From NCBI RefSeq assembly GCF_000830005.1, contig NZ_CP010407.1, forward strand, positions 5,956,001 to 6,020,000: a DNA stretch of 64,000 nt, written 5' to 3'. The notes below the pieces were generated by a model, which had not been told where the DNA came from, searched no databases, and saw nothing but the letters and a program-made list of their open reading frames with translations. Positions within the stretch are counted from its first letter, which is position 1; the number at the start of each line of letters is the position of its first letter. This document shows positions 1 to 8,377 of this stretch, piece after piece. Source of the DNA: Streptomyces vietnamensis. Its GTDB lineage: Bacteria; Actinomycetota; Actinomycetes; Streptomycetales; Streptomycetaceae. The position numbers and the translations under genes are program-made.

Positions 1-1543
1 CTACGGGCAGGTCATGCTCGACGGCCTCGGCAAGCTGTTCTCCCTCCTCGCCGGGTCCACCTGGGCCGTCACCGACCCCAACCGCCAGATCGTCCTGGAC
101 AGCGTCGAGAAGGCGTACGCGCCCCTCATCTACGACGGACTGATGATGGACAGCGTCAACGGGCGCGCCATCAGCCGCGGCTACCTCAAGAACGACGACC
201 GCCGGATCATGCGCTCCGACCACTTCCACGGCCAGGGCGTCATCGCGGCCATCGCCCTCCTCGCGGGCGGGGCGTCCGCCGCCGAGCGGGACCGGTGGCA
301 CGCGCGCGTGAAGGGCTGGATCGAGCGCGACACCGTCTCCCCGATCCTCGCCGCCCGCCAGTTCGGCGTCGCCGACCTCGCCCGGCTGCAGGCCGTGGCC
401 GCGTCGCCCCTCCCCGCCGCTCCCGAGCCCACCGGCCACCGGCTCTTCGCCGCCATGGACCGGGCCGTCCACCGCCGCCCCGGCTGGGCCGCGAACATCG
501 CGATGGCCTCGGACCGGATCGCGTACTACGAGTGCGGCAACGGCGAGAACCCGCGCGGCTGGCACACCGGAGCCGGGATGCTCTCCTGGTGGACCCCGGA
601 CCTCGGCGACCAGTACACCGACTGGTTCTGGCCCACCGTCGACCCGTACCGCCTGCCCGGCACCACCGTCTCCACCAAGCGCCTCGCCGACCGGGCGGGC
701 GGCGAGTGGGGCGCGTCCCGGCCGGCGGTCCGCTGGGTCGGCGGCGCCACCGACGGCGAGTACGCGGCCGTCGGCCAGCACCTCAAGGGCCTCGGCTCCA
801 CCCTGGAGGCCCGCAAGTCCTGGTTCTGCGCGGCGGACGCGGTCATCTGCCTGGGCGCCGGGATCACCGCGACCGACGGCGTGCCGGTCGAGACGGTCGT
901 CGACAACCGGCTCCTGGGGGAGGGAGGCACCCAGGCCTTCACCACCGGCGAGGGCTGGGCGCACCTGGAGGGGCACGGCGGCTGGGTCTTCCCGGAGGGC
1001 GCCGGGAACCTCCGCACCCTCCGCGAGGACCGCACCGGCGCCTGGAGCGACATCAACACCACCAGCTCCACCGAGCGCAGGGCCCGCCGCTACCAGACCC
1101 TCTGGCTGGACCACGGCACCGACCCGGTCGCCGCCTCGTACGCCTACCTCCTGATGCCGGGCGCCTCCCCGCGCACGCTCGCGGCCCGCGCCGCCGACCC
1201 AGGCTGGCTGCACGTTCTCGACAACACCGCCGAGCGGCAGGCGGTCGCCGTCCCGTCCCTCGGACTGACCGCGGCGAACCTCTGGCAGGCCGGTACGGTG
1301 GGACCCCTCACGGTCACCGCGCCCGCGAGCGTCCTCGTCCGGCGCCGCCGCTCCGTCCTCGACCTGAGGGTCTCCGAGCCGCTCCGCACGGGGGAGCCGC
1401 TCGAGCTGGTGTGGAACCGTCCGGTCCGCGGGGTGGTCCGCCACGATCCCTCGGTGGAGGTCCTCGCCACCGGCTCCGAGCTGCGGCTGCGGATCACTCC
1501 CGGCACCGGGGGCGCGACCCATGGTTGCGAGGTACTGCTCTAG
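1..1543 (+). CDS. Polysaccharide lyase family 8 (hyaluronate/xanthan/chondroitin lyase type), 5' truncated
   Basis: The reading frame is open from base 2 to the TAG at 1541-1543, so the window begins inside the gene and only the C-terminal 514 or so residues are present. The central part (NGENPRGWHTGAGM, YTDWFWPTVDPYRLPGTT and the GGEWG segment) is the super-sandwich domain of PL8 lyases. These are secreted enzymes that cleave uronic-acid glycans by beta-elimination. The first codons (YGQVMLDGL) align by eye with the region just after the catalytic Tyr of the alpha-barrel. The catalytic Asn and His, and any signal peptide, lie to the left of the window. Substrate cannot be decided from this fragment. 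Confidence 0.85.
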   Translation, partial: YGQVMLDGLGKLFSLLAGSTWAVTDPNRQIVLDSVEKAYAPLIYDGLMMDSVNGRAISRGYLKNDDRRIMRSDHFHGQGVIAAIALLAGGASAAERDRWHARVKGWIERDTVSPILAARQFGVADLARLQAVAASPLPAAPEPTGHRLFAAMDRAVHRRPGWAANIAMASDRIAYYECGNGENPRGWHTGAGMLSWWTPDLGDQYTDWFWPTVDPYRLPGTTVSTKRLADRAGGEWGASRPAVRWVGGATDGEYAAVGQHLKGLGSTLEARKSWFCAADAVICLGAGITATDGVPVETVVDNRLLGEGGTQAFTTGEGWAHLEGHGGWVFPEGAGNLRTLREDRTGAWSDINTTSSTERRARRYQTLWLDHGTDPVAASYAYLLMPGASPRTLAARAADPGWLHVLDNTAERQAVAVPSLGLTAANLWQAGTVGPLTVTAPASVLVRRRRSVLDLRVSEPLRTGEPLELVWNRPVRGVVRHDPSVEVLATGSELRLRITPGTGGATHGCEVLL

Positions 1544-1684
1544 GTCTATGTCGGAACCCCACAAACACGGGGGGTGTCTGGCTGTTGACTCGGGTAGGTC
1601 GGGTTCGGGTTCTGTCCAGCCCCACCAGGATTCGACACGCGAGACTGTACGGAGTCGACGGCGGGGTTTTCTTGTGTGACTTCG

Positions 1685-1697
1685 TAGGGTCGGTACA
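1685..1697 (+). promoter_or_regulatory. Possible -10 element or Shine-Dalgarno of accB
   Basis: TAGGGT at 1685-1690 fits the actinobacterial TANNNT -10 pattern, and the accB ATG begins 7 bases later, which is the geometry of a leaderless transcript. AGGG within the same hexamer could instead be a ribosome binding site 7 bases from the ATG. The sequence does not separate the two readings. A TTGACT at 1583-1588 may belong to another promoter. Confidence 0.3.
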
Positions 1698-3280
1698 TGA
1701 CCGTTGTGGACCAGATCCCGAGCGAGCCCGCTGACGCCCGTGGCCGAGTGGCCGAGCTGCACGTCCTGCGCGAGCAGGCGATGGCCGGACCCAGCGAGCG
1801 GGCCACCGAGGCCCAGCACGCGAAGGGCAAGCTGACCGCGCGCGAGCGCATCGAGCTGCTGCTCGACCCTGGTTCCTTCAACGAGGTCGAGCAGCTGCGC
1901 CGACACCGCGCGCAGGGCTTCGGCCTGGAGGCCAAGAAGCCGTACACCGACGGTGTCGTCACCGGCTGGGGCACGGTCGAGGGCCGCACGGTCTTCGTCT
2001 ACGCGCACGACTTCCGGATCTTCGGCGGCGCCCTCGGCGAGGCCCACGCCACCAAGATCCACAAGATCATGGACATGGCCATCGCGGCCGGTGCCCCGCT
2101 GGTCTCCCTGAACGACGGCGCCGGCGCCCGCATCCAGGAGGGCGTCTCCGCCCTCGCCGGCTACGGCGGCATCTTCCAGCGCAACACCAGGGCCTCCGGC
2201 GTCATCCCGCAGATCTCGGTGATGCTCGGCCCGTGCGCCGGCGGCGCCGCCTACAGCCCGGCGCTGACGGACTTCGTGTTCATGGTCCGCGAGACCTCGC
2301 AGATGTTCATCACCGGCCCGGACGTCGTCAAGGCGGTCACCGGCGAGGAGATCACCCAGAACGGCCTCGGCGGCGCCGACGTCCACGCCGAGACCTCGGG
2401 CGTCGCGCACTTCGCGTACGACGACGAGGAGACCTGCATCGCGGAGGTCCGCTACCTCCTGTCGATGCTCCCGCAGAACAACCGCGAGAACCCGCCGACC
2501 GTCGCCTCCGAGGACCCGGCCGACCGCCGCTCCGACGTCCTCCTCGACCTCGTGCCCGCCGACGGCAACCGCCCGTACGACATGCACAAGGTCATCGAGG
2601 AGCTCGTCGACGAGGGCGACTACCTGGAGATCCACGAGCGCTGGGCCCGCAACATCATCTGCGCCCTGGCCCGGCTCGACGGCCAGGTCGTCGGCATCGT
2701 CGCCAACCAGCCCCAGTCGCTCGCCGGCGTCCTCGACATCGAGGCCTCCGAGAAGGCCGCGCGCTTCGTCCAGATGTGCGACGCCTTCAACATCCCGATC
2801 ATCACCCTTCTGGACGTACCCGGCTTCCTGCCCGGCGTCGACCAGGAGCACGGTGGAATCATCAGGCACGGCGCGAAGCTGCTGTACGCGTACTGCAACG
2901 CGACCGTGCCCCGGATCTCCCTGATCCTGCGCAAGGCCTACGGCGGCGCCTACATCGTGATGGACTCCCAGTCCATCGGCGCCGACCTGACGTACGCCTG
3001 GCCCACCAACGAAATCGCGGTCATGGGCGCCGAAGGCGCCGCCAACGTCATCTTCCGCAAGCAGATCGCGGAGGCCGAGGACCCCGAGGCCATGCGGGCC
3101 CGCATGGTCAAGGAGTACAAGGCCGAGCTGATGCACCCGTACTACGCGGCGGAGCGCGGCCTGGTCGACGACGTCATCGACCCCGCCGACACCCGCCAGG
3201 TGCTCATCAGGTCCCTCGCGATGCTCCGCACCAAGCACGCCGACCTGCCGTCCCGCAAGCACGGCAACCCGCCTCAGTAA
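1697..3280 (+). CDS. accB: Acyl-CoA carboxylase beta (carboxyltransferase) subunit, AccB type
   Basis: 527 aa, full length for the biotin-dependent carboxyltransferase family. It transfers the carboxyl group from biotin on AccA to acetyl- or propionyl-CoA, giving malonyl- or methylmalonyl-CoA for fatty acid and polyketide synthesis. The two crotonase-like halves show the oxyanion-hole glycine pairs GPCAGGAAYSPAL (about residues 179-191) and LRKAYGGAYIV (about 411-421). Residue 420 is Ile. In the Streptomyces family the equivalent position (422) is Ile in AccB and Asp in PccB and controls acceptor choice, so AccB is favoured. accE follows 24 bp downstream, as in SCO5535-5536. Confidence 0.93.
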   Translation: MTVVDQIPSEPADARGRVAELHVLREQAMAGPSERATEAQHAKGKLTARERIELLLDPGSFNEVEQLRRHRAQGFGLEAKKPYTDGVVTGWGTVEGRTVFVYAHDFRIFGGALGEAHATKIHKIMDMAIAAGAPLVSLNDGAGARIQEGVSALAGYGGIFQRNTRASGVIPQISVMLGPCAGGAAYSPALTDFVFMVRETSQMFITGPDVVKAVTGEEITQNGLGGADVHAETSGVAHFAYDDEETCIAEVRYLLSMLPQNNRENPPTVASEDPADRRSDVLLDLVPADGNRPYDMHKVIEELVDEGDYLEIHERWARNIICALARLDGQVVGIVANQPQSLAGVLDIEASEKAARFVQMCDAFNIPIITLLDVPGFLPGVDQEHGGIIRHGAKLLYAYCNATVPRISLILRKAYGGAYIVMDSQSIGADLTYAWPTNEIAVMGAEGAANVIFRKQIAEAEDPEAMRARMVKEYKAELMHPYYAAERGLVDDVIDPADTRQVLIRSLAMLRTKHADLPSRKHGNPPQ

Positions 3281-3304
3281 GACTCGTCAAGAGGAGTCAC
3301 CCAC

Positions 3305-3499
3305 GTGAGCACCCCTGCCAACCTTCTCCGCGTCGAGAAGGGCACCGCCGACCCCGAGGAGCTCGCCGCCATCACGGCGGTGCTGCTCGCCCGCGCGGCC
3401 TCCCAGCCCACCGAGACCGTCACGCACGGCCGCACGACGGCCGGCTGGCGCCGCCTGGAGCGCGAGCACGGCTTCCGCGCGCCGCACAGCTGGCGCTGA
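3305..3499 (+). CDS. accE: Acyl-CoA carboxylase epsilon subunit AccE
   Basis: 64 aa with a GTG start preceded by GAGGAG about 8 bases upstream. It matches the short epsilon subunits that stabilise the alpha-beta acyl-CoA carboxylase complex in Streptomyces and mycobacteria: LRVEKGTADPEELAAITAVL at the N-terminus, then a basic Trp-containing tail (GWRRLEREHGFRAPHSWR). It lies directly downstream of accB on the same strand and should be cotranscribed. A strong inverted repeat ends the unit 19 bp later. Confidence 0.92.
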   Translation: MSTPANLLRVEKGTADPEELAAITAVLLARAASQPTETVTHGRTTAGWRRLEREHGFRAPHSWR

Positions 3500-3517
3500 G
3501 CCCGCGGCCGTTCGCAC

Positions 3518-3562
3518 GACGGAGGGCCGGAACCCGGTGACACCGGGCTCCGGCCCTCCGTC
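3518..3562. terminator. Bidirectional intrinsic terminator between accE and the convergent kinase gene
   Basis: A long interrupted inverted repeat: GACGGAGGGCCGG (3518-3530) pairs with CCGGCCCTCCGTC (3550-3562), and the inner CCCGGTG pairs with CACCGGG around a one-base loop. It lies between two convergent genes and can serve both. There is no U-tract, as is usual in Streptomyces. Confidence 0.75.
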
Positions 3563-3577
3563 ACGTCCGGACGGCGG

Positions 3578-5242
3578 CTACGGCCAGATCGCCTGGACCA
3601 GTGCGACGACGCCCCAGATCACGGCGGCCACGATGCCGACCAGGATCAGCAGGGCCACGCAGCCCATCGCGACCTCCCCGTTGGTGAGCGGCTTCGTCGC
3701 GGGGGTGGCGGCGGGCTCGTCGCCCGAGGACGCGGTGCCGGGCGGGTGGGGTGCGGTCGGGGAAGTCCCGGGCGGAGGAGGCGGAACCGAAGTCCCGGCG
3801 GAACCGGCGGAACCGCCGGAGGGGGCCGGACCCGCGGTGGACGCCCCCGCGGACGGGCCGGCCGCCGCTCCCGAGGCACGGGACGCGCGGGACGCGCCGG
3901 ACGCCCCGTTCCCGGCGGATGCCCCCGTCCCACCGGACGTCCCGTTCCCGGCGGACGTCCCGTTCCCGGCGGACGCCCCGCTCCCGGCGGGCGTACCCGA
4001 CCCGGGAGCCGTACCCGACCGGGGAGCCGTACCCGCCCCAGGAGCCGTACCCGACCCGGGAGACCGGCCCGGTCGCGGCACCGAGCCCAGCGGGACGGAC
4101 GCCGAGTCCTTCGTACCCGCCGAGGCCCCCGCCGCCCCTCCCGCACCGGAGTTCCGCCCCGGACCCGCCACGAACGGGTCCGGCTGCCCGGCCGACCTGC
4201 GCCCGCACCACGGGCACGCCGTCAGATGACCGCCGTAGTGGTGCTCCGGCACGTCCGCGCACTGCACGACCGCCTCCCGCGCCTCGTCCAGCGCGTCCAG
4301 CCAGACCGCCGACGACGGGCGGCGCCGGGGATCGCGCATCCCCGGACCGAAGGTCCGCCGCGCCAGCTCCACCAGCCGGGGCGGCAGCACCTCGGGGGCG
4401 AGCAGCTGCGCCGGCACCTTCACCCGGCCCGGCTCGACCAGGAACGAGGTACCGCTCGCGATGTTGTCCTTGCGGGTCGCCTCCTCGGCGCCGTACAGCG
4501 GAGCCCCGTCGAAGGGGTGGTTCCCGCCGGTGAGCAGCTGGTAGACGAGGACGGCGAGGGCGAAGTCGTCCGCCTGCCGGGTCGGAGGCTCCCCCCGCTG
4601 CCGCTCGGGGCTCGCGTAGTCGTCCGTGAACACCTCACAGCCGAAGGACTCACCGGTCAGCGTGTCGGTGAAGGCGAACGAGTCGCAGTCCAGGAACGTG
4701 ACGAACCCGTTCCGGTCGACGACCGCGTTGGCGCTCGACAGATCGCCCACGACGAAGCCCTGCTGATGCAGCTCGGCCGTCATGTACGCCAGGTTCGAGG
4801 CCACCGCCAGCAGGAACTTCCAGTGCGCCCGGCCCTCGAACCGGCGCAGCCGCACCGACTTCTGCAGCAGCCCGCTCAGCTGGGTGTGCGCCGCCGGATC
4901 CAGGTACGGCATGCCGTAGCCGATGGGACTCCCGCCCGCCTCGATCAGGTCCACCGGCCACACCAGCATCGGCGGCTGACCGGGCGCCAGCCGCTCCCCG
5001 GCGAGCGGATCGGCCCGCAGCATCGCGGTGAGCCGGCGCAGCTGGGCGCCGTCGGGGATGCGGTTGTAGATCTTGGCGGCGAGGTCGGCGCGCTCGTTCA
5101 GCCGCCACACGCTGCCCTGCCCGCCCGTCCCCAGCGGCTTCGGCGCCCGGGTGACGCGGGTGCCGTCCCCGAGCGCCAGGGAGACGCCGTCGAGGGAGAC
5201 GTGGTCGTCGGGGTGTCCGAGGTTCTCGTCAGCGGTAGTCAT
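3578..5242 (-). CDS. Atypical Ser/Thr protein kinase with CxxC motif and C-terminal membrane anchor (TerY-P/YegI-like)
   Basis: 554 aa from the ATG at 5242, which overlaps the PP2C stop by ATGA. Residues 30-300 form a kinase fold: Gly-loop LGTGGQGSVW, Lys in LAAKIYN, and YASPERQ as the APE-like element. The catalytic loop reads GDLSSAN instead of HRDxxxxN, and the metal-binding motif reads DCDSF instead of DFG, as in the YegI/TerY-associated branch. A CPWCG motif (about residue 343) is followed by a roughly 150-residue Gly/Ser/Ala/Pro low-complexity stretch and a C-terminal membrane helix (LLILVGIVAAVIWGVVALVQ). The kinase would therefore sit on the inner face of the membrane. It is the last gene of the leftward operon. 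Confidence 0.8.
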   Translation of the reverse strand: MTTADENLGHPDDHVSLDGVSLALGDGTRVTRAPKPLGTGGQGSVWRLNERADLAAKIYNRIPDGAQLRRLTAMLRADPLAGERLAPGQPPMLVWPVDLIEAGGSPIGYGMPYLDPAAHTQLSGLLQKSVRLRRFEGRAHWKFLLAVASNLAYMTAELHQQGFVVGDLSSANAVVDRNGFVTFLDCDSFAFTDTLTGESFGCEVFTDDYASPERQRGEPPTRQADDFALAVLVYQLLTGGNHPFDGAPLYGAEEATRKDNIASGTSFLVEPGRVKVPAQLLAPEVLPPRLVELARRTFGPGMRDPRRRPSSAVWLDALDEAREAVVQCADVPEHHYGGHLTACPWCGRRSAGQPDPFVAGPGRNSGAGGAAGASAGTKDSASVPLGSVPRPGRSPGSGTAPGAGTAPRSGTAPGSGTPAGSGASAGNGTSAGNGTSGGTGASAGNGASGASRASRASGAAAGPSAGASTAGPAPSGGSAGSAGTSVPPPPPGTSPTAPHPPGTASSGDEPAATPATKPLTNGEVAMGCVALLILVGIVAAVIWGVVALVQAIWP

Positions 5243-6051
5243 GTCCGTATCGCCCACAGGAGAGTCTTGTCGTCCCCGGTCACCCGGGTGATCTGGTCCG
5301 ATCCGAGGAACTCGGAGAGCTGCCGCTCCTCCTCGTCGTGGTCGTAGTCGGGCCGGGCGAGCCGGTCGAAGAGGTGCCCGAGGAAGGCGTCGTGCGGCAT
5401 CGGGGGCCGCCCGGCCGGCGCCCGCCGGAGCAGGGCCTGGGTCAGTCCGTCCGTGGACAGCAGCACCCCGTCGACGCCGTCGTCGCGGACGCAGTCCACC
5501 CGGAGGTGGCGGAGCGCGGTGGGCGAGCCCACGAACACGGTCTCGTTCGCGTACTCGCTGCCCGTGTGCGCGCGGGGCAGCAGGTCGTACGCGGGGTGCG
5601 CGGGATCGCCGGCGTCCGAGACGTCCGACCGGACGACCACGAGACCGTCCCCGACCGACAGCTGCCCCAGCCAGCCCGGGGCGAGGACCACCACCGTCAG
5701 CGTCGTCGCGTACGGGCCGGGGGAGTCGCCGCACGACTGCAGGAACGCGGCCCGCACCTCGCGGAACGCCTCGGTCAGCGCCTCCTTGCGCGCGTGCGCG
5801 TCCGGCAGTTGCTCCCAGGGCGTCACCAGGGGTTCGAACGTCCTGGTCGCCAGCCGTACGGCCAGCTGGGCGCCCTCCTGGGAGCGCGGCGCGCTCCCCG
5901 CGCCGTCCGCCACCGCGAGGACGAGCCCCGACGGGGTCCTGCGGGCCCGCCACGCGTCCTGACAGGGCATCCGCTCCCGCAGGTGCCGGTAGCCGATGGC
6001 GCTGGTGCCGTGCACCCGCCAGTCCGGGGGCGGCCCGTCCGCCGGCCTCAC
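5239..6051 (-). CDS. PP2C-family Ser/Thr protein phosphatase
   Basis: 270 aa from a GTG at 6051 that overlaps the upstream VWA stop codon (GTGA). PP2C features are WRVHGTSAIGYRH, an early conserved CQDAW, the metal-binding VADGAGSA, YATTLTVVVL, the GDG strand (LSVGDGLVVV), LLSTDGLTQ and a terminal TGDDKTLLWA, where the Asp would bind metal. It should remove phosphate from Ser/Thr proteins, probably those modified by the neighbouring kinases. Overlaps on both sides (GTGA upstream, ATGA downstream) imply translational coupling in one operon. Confidence 0.88.
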   Translation of the reverse strand: MRPADGPPPDWRVHGTSAIGYRHLRERMPCQDAWRARRTPSGLVLAVADGAGSAPRSQEGAQLAVRLATRTFEPLVTPWEQLPDAHARKEALTEAFREVRAAFLQSCGDSPGPYATTLTVVVLAPGWLGQLSVGDGLVVVRSDVSDAGDPAHPAYDLLPRAHTGSEYANETVFVGSPTALRHLRVDCVRDDGVDGVLLSTDGLTQALLRRAPAGRPPMPHDAFLGHLFDRLARPDYDHDEEERQLSEFLGSDQITRVTGDDKTLLWAIRT

Positions 6052-6836
6052 GCCGGGACCTGCCCGCCGCCGCGCCGCCGCTTCAGACGGGCGAAGATCT
6101 CCTGGAACTCGGCCTCCGCCGCACCGCCCTGGGTCGCCTTGGCGCTGTGCGACATCGCCGTCAGCAGCTCCGCGAACGGGAAGCCGTCCAGCCACGCGTG
6201 GTAGTGCGGCGCGAGCTCCTGCAGCACCTCCTCGGCGCCCGAGTGGCGCTCGCCGACCCCCACCGCGAACAGCCGGAAGCGGCGCTCCTCCTCCGCCTTG
6301 CGCAGATCGGGCAGGAGTTCGCGGTACGCGTGCGAGAACCTGCCCTGCTCGTCGCTCGGATAGCCGTCCGTGACGACGCAGATCTGCGGGCGGTAGTACG
6401 TCAGCCCCTCGGCCCGCAGCCCCGCCTTGTAGTCGGCGACGACCTCCATCGCCAGGCGCAGCGCCCGGTCGAGGAGCGTCACGCCGTGCGCGCGCAGCAC
6501 CGGCGGCCGGAACTCGTGGGCCGGTACGAAGGGGCTGTGCGGCCACACCGGGGCGGTGGCGCCGAGCGGGGTGGACCCCTGCCAGACCGTGATGCCGTCG
6601 CTGCCGCCGAAGGTGATCACGGCGACGTCGACGGCGGCGCTCAGCGCCATGTCCTCGGCGAGGCTCTCCGCCCATGAACCGAGGGCGGTGTTGAGCGAGG
6701 AGATGGCGTCGCTCCGGGTCAGGGAGGTCGAGGTGTCCAGGCAGAGCAGCAGCGGCAGACGCTGGGCGCTGTCGAACTCGAAGCCCATGTACGGCACGGG
6801 GAGCGGGGCTTCGTCGGGCTGGGGCGTGGCGGTCAC
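6048..6836 (-). CDS. TerY-like von Willebrand factor A (VWA) domain protein
   Basis: 262 aa, no signal peptide. A complete MIDAS metal site is visible: DTSTS at residues 34-38 (DxSxS), the GVTLLDRAL Thr loop and the VVTDGYPSDE Asp loop. The N-terminal RLPLLLCLDTSTSLT resembles TerY proteins of tellurite/stress (Ter) gene clusters, where VWA, PP2C and kinase genes form a recurring triad. It probably acts as a cytoplasmic scaffold that recruits a partner through the metal site. That role is inferred from the family, not shown here. Confidence 0.85.
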   Translation of the reverse strand: MTATPQPDEAPLPVPYMGFEFDSAQRLPLLLCLDTSTSLTRSDAISSLNTALGSWAESLAEDMALSAAVDVAVITFGGSDGITVWQGSTPLGATAPVWPHSPFVPAHEFRPPVLRAHGVTLLDRALRLAMEVVADYKAGLRAEGLTYYRPQICVVTDGYPSDEQGRFSHAYRELLPDLRKAEEERRFRLFAVGVGERHSGAEEVLQELAPHYHAWLDGFPFAELLTAMSHSAKATQGGAAEAEFQEIFARLKRRRGGGQVPA

Positions 6837-6918
6837 GGCTACTCCGTGGAGCGATGGGTGGTCAGGAAGGGACGAGCGGGTACGGGGTGGGACGGTGGTT
6901 CGTCGGACGTGCGGAGGT

Positions 6919-8373
6919 TCAGCTGAGCGGACCGGCCCGGAACACCGGCGGTTCCGAGTCCGGGACGCGGGTCACCCGCACCCGCTCACCGGGGTACGGG
7001 TACGCCGACGCGGACCCCTGCCAGTGGGCCCGGCACAGGGCGCCCTCCCACTCCACGTATCCGTGCGGGCGCAGCCAGGTCGCGACGGTCGCGACGTCCC
7101 GCCTGCCGCCCTGCAGCGCGAGCGTGTCGAGGTTGCGGCCGTCACCGTCCGGGAGCGCGGGCCGGGGTCCGTCGGCGGACGGGTGCGCGTCGGGCGCGTG
7201 CGTCGCGTCGGCGGGGGCTTCGGGGAGCGGGGCGGGGTGGGGGTCGGCGGGAGGTTCGGTACGAGGGGAGGCGGGCGGAGCGGTCTGGGGACGGACGGTC
7301 GGAAGGGCCTGGGCGGAGCGGGGCGTGGGGGCCTGGGAGTCGGACGGAAGGGCCGTGGCAGAGTCGGGCGCGTGGGCCGGGGTGGGGTCGGGCGCGTGGG
7401 CCGGGGTGGGGTCGGGCGCGTGGGCCGGGGAGCCGGGCGCCTGGGCCTGGGGGGAGGCGGTCGGGGTGGTCTGCGTGGTCTGCGGCGGCGGGGCGGTCCG
7501 GGGGTGAACGGGCGCGGGGGTCCCCGACGGTGGGGTGCTCCGCGGGTGGGCGGGCGGGGCGGTCCGTGGCGATGCGGCGGGGGGCTGCGCGTGCGGTTCG
7601 CCGGTCGCGGCCGGGGGCACGCGATCGTCGGCGCGGTCCCGCTCGTGGACGAAGCCGGCGGTGTCGAGGAGGGCGATCCCGGCCTCCATCACCCGGTTGA
7701 GATGGCCCCAGAACCCGAGGGCGGACGGCGCCGCCGGGCGCCCGGGCACCTCGCCCGCCCGCCCCGGATCCTCCTGCCGCCGATCGGGCTCACGTCGCGC
7801 ACCGGGCAGGGGCGTCCCGTCGGATCCGGGTCGACCATCGGATCCAGACCGACCGTCGGAGCCAGGCCGACGGTCGGGGACCGGCCGGCCGTCGGGACCA
7901 GGCCGGCCGTCGGGACCAGGCCGGCCATCGGGGCCAAGCCGACGGTCGGAGCCAAGCCGACCGTCAGAGCCAGGCCGACGGTCGGAGCCAAGCCGGCCGT
8001 CGGATCCAGGTCGACCGTCGGATCCAGACCGACCGTCAGAGCCAGGCCGACCGTCGGAGCCAGGCCGATCGTCGAGGCCAGGCCGCCCCCCGGGCCCCCT
8101 GGCCTCCGGGCGTCGGTCCTCCTCCGGCTTCCGTGCGGACTCCGGTCTCCCCGTGCCCTCCGGCTTCCGTGGGGACTCCTGCTTCCGGGGAGTCCCGGCG
8201 TTCCGCGGGTCCTCCGGCTGCCGGGCGGACTCGGGCGTGCGGGGAACCTCCGGCCTCCGGTCGTACCCCCGGCGCGGTCCCGTGCGCCATGAACTCGTGC
8301 TGGCCCACATGAGGGCGAGTGCCGCCGCGGGCGGTACCACCAGGATCGTCAGCAGGACGACGGCCCATTCCAT
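6919..8373 (-). CDS. Membrane protein: N-terminal helix, PGSDGR hexapeptide repeats, NfeD-like C-terminal domain
   Basis: 484 aa if started at the ATG at 8373, which has GGGAG 7 bases upstream. A weaker ATG lies at 8400. One membrane helix (VVLLTILVVPPAAALALMW) is followed by about 14 copies of a charged hexapeptide (PGSDGR and variants), then a short hydrophobic segment (ALGFWGHLNRVMEAGIALLD), a Pro/Ala/Thr-rich linker with repeated AHAPDPTP, and a compact C-terminus. The ending GYVEWEGALCRAHW plus GERVRVTRV looks like the OB-fold of NfeD proteins. Function is unknown. It sits between the 158-aa protein and the VWA gene in the same operon. Confidence 0.7.
   Translation of the reverse strand: MEWAVVLLTILVVPPAAALALMWASTSSWRTGPRRGYDRRPEVPRTPESARQPEDPRNAGTPRKQESPRKPEGTGRPESARKPEEDRRPEARGPGGRPGLDDRPGSDGRPGSDGRSGSDGRPGSDGRLGSDRRPGSDGRLGSDRRLGPDGRPGPDGRPGPDGRPVPDRRPGSDGRSGSDGRPGSDGTPLPGARREPDRRQEDPGRAGEVPGRPAAPSALGFWGHLNRVMEAGIALLDTAGFVHERDRADDRVPPAATGEPHAQPPAASPRTAPPAHPRSTPPSGTPAPVHPRTAPPPQTTQTTPTASPQAQAPGSPAHAPDPTPAHAPDPTPAHAPDSATALPSDSQAPTPRSAQALPTVRPQTAPPASPRTEPPADPHPAPLPEAPADATHAPDAHPSADGPRPALPDGDGRNLDTLALQGGRRDVATVATWLRPHGYVEWEGALCRAHWQGSASAYPYPGERVRVTRVPDSEPPVFRAGPLS
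7370..7435. repeat. Short tandem repeat encoding AHAPDPTP
   Basis: A 24-base unit beginning GCGTGGGCCGGGGTGGGGTC occurs about 2.5 times in the linker of the membrane protein. It encodes AHAPDPTP on the minus strand. Confidence 0.6.
7813..8085. repeat. 18-bp coding tandem repeat (PGSDGR hexapeptide array)
   Basis: About 14 degenerate copies of an 18-bp unit, each containing CCGTCGGA or a close variant, encode PGSDGR-like hexapeptides on the minus strand. All copies keep the reading frame, so this is a coding repeat and not a CRISPR or intergenic array. Confidence 0.8.
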
Positions 8374-8377
8374 CCGG

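Noticed and set aside
7813..8085. CRISPR-like array
   Set aside because: Units are 18 bp with no unique spacers and keep one reading frame; a coding repeat.
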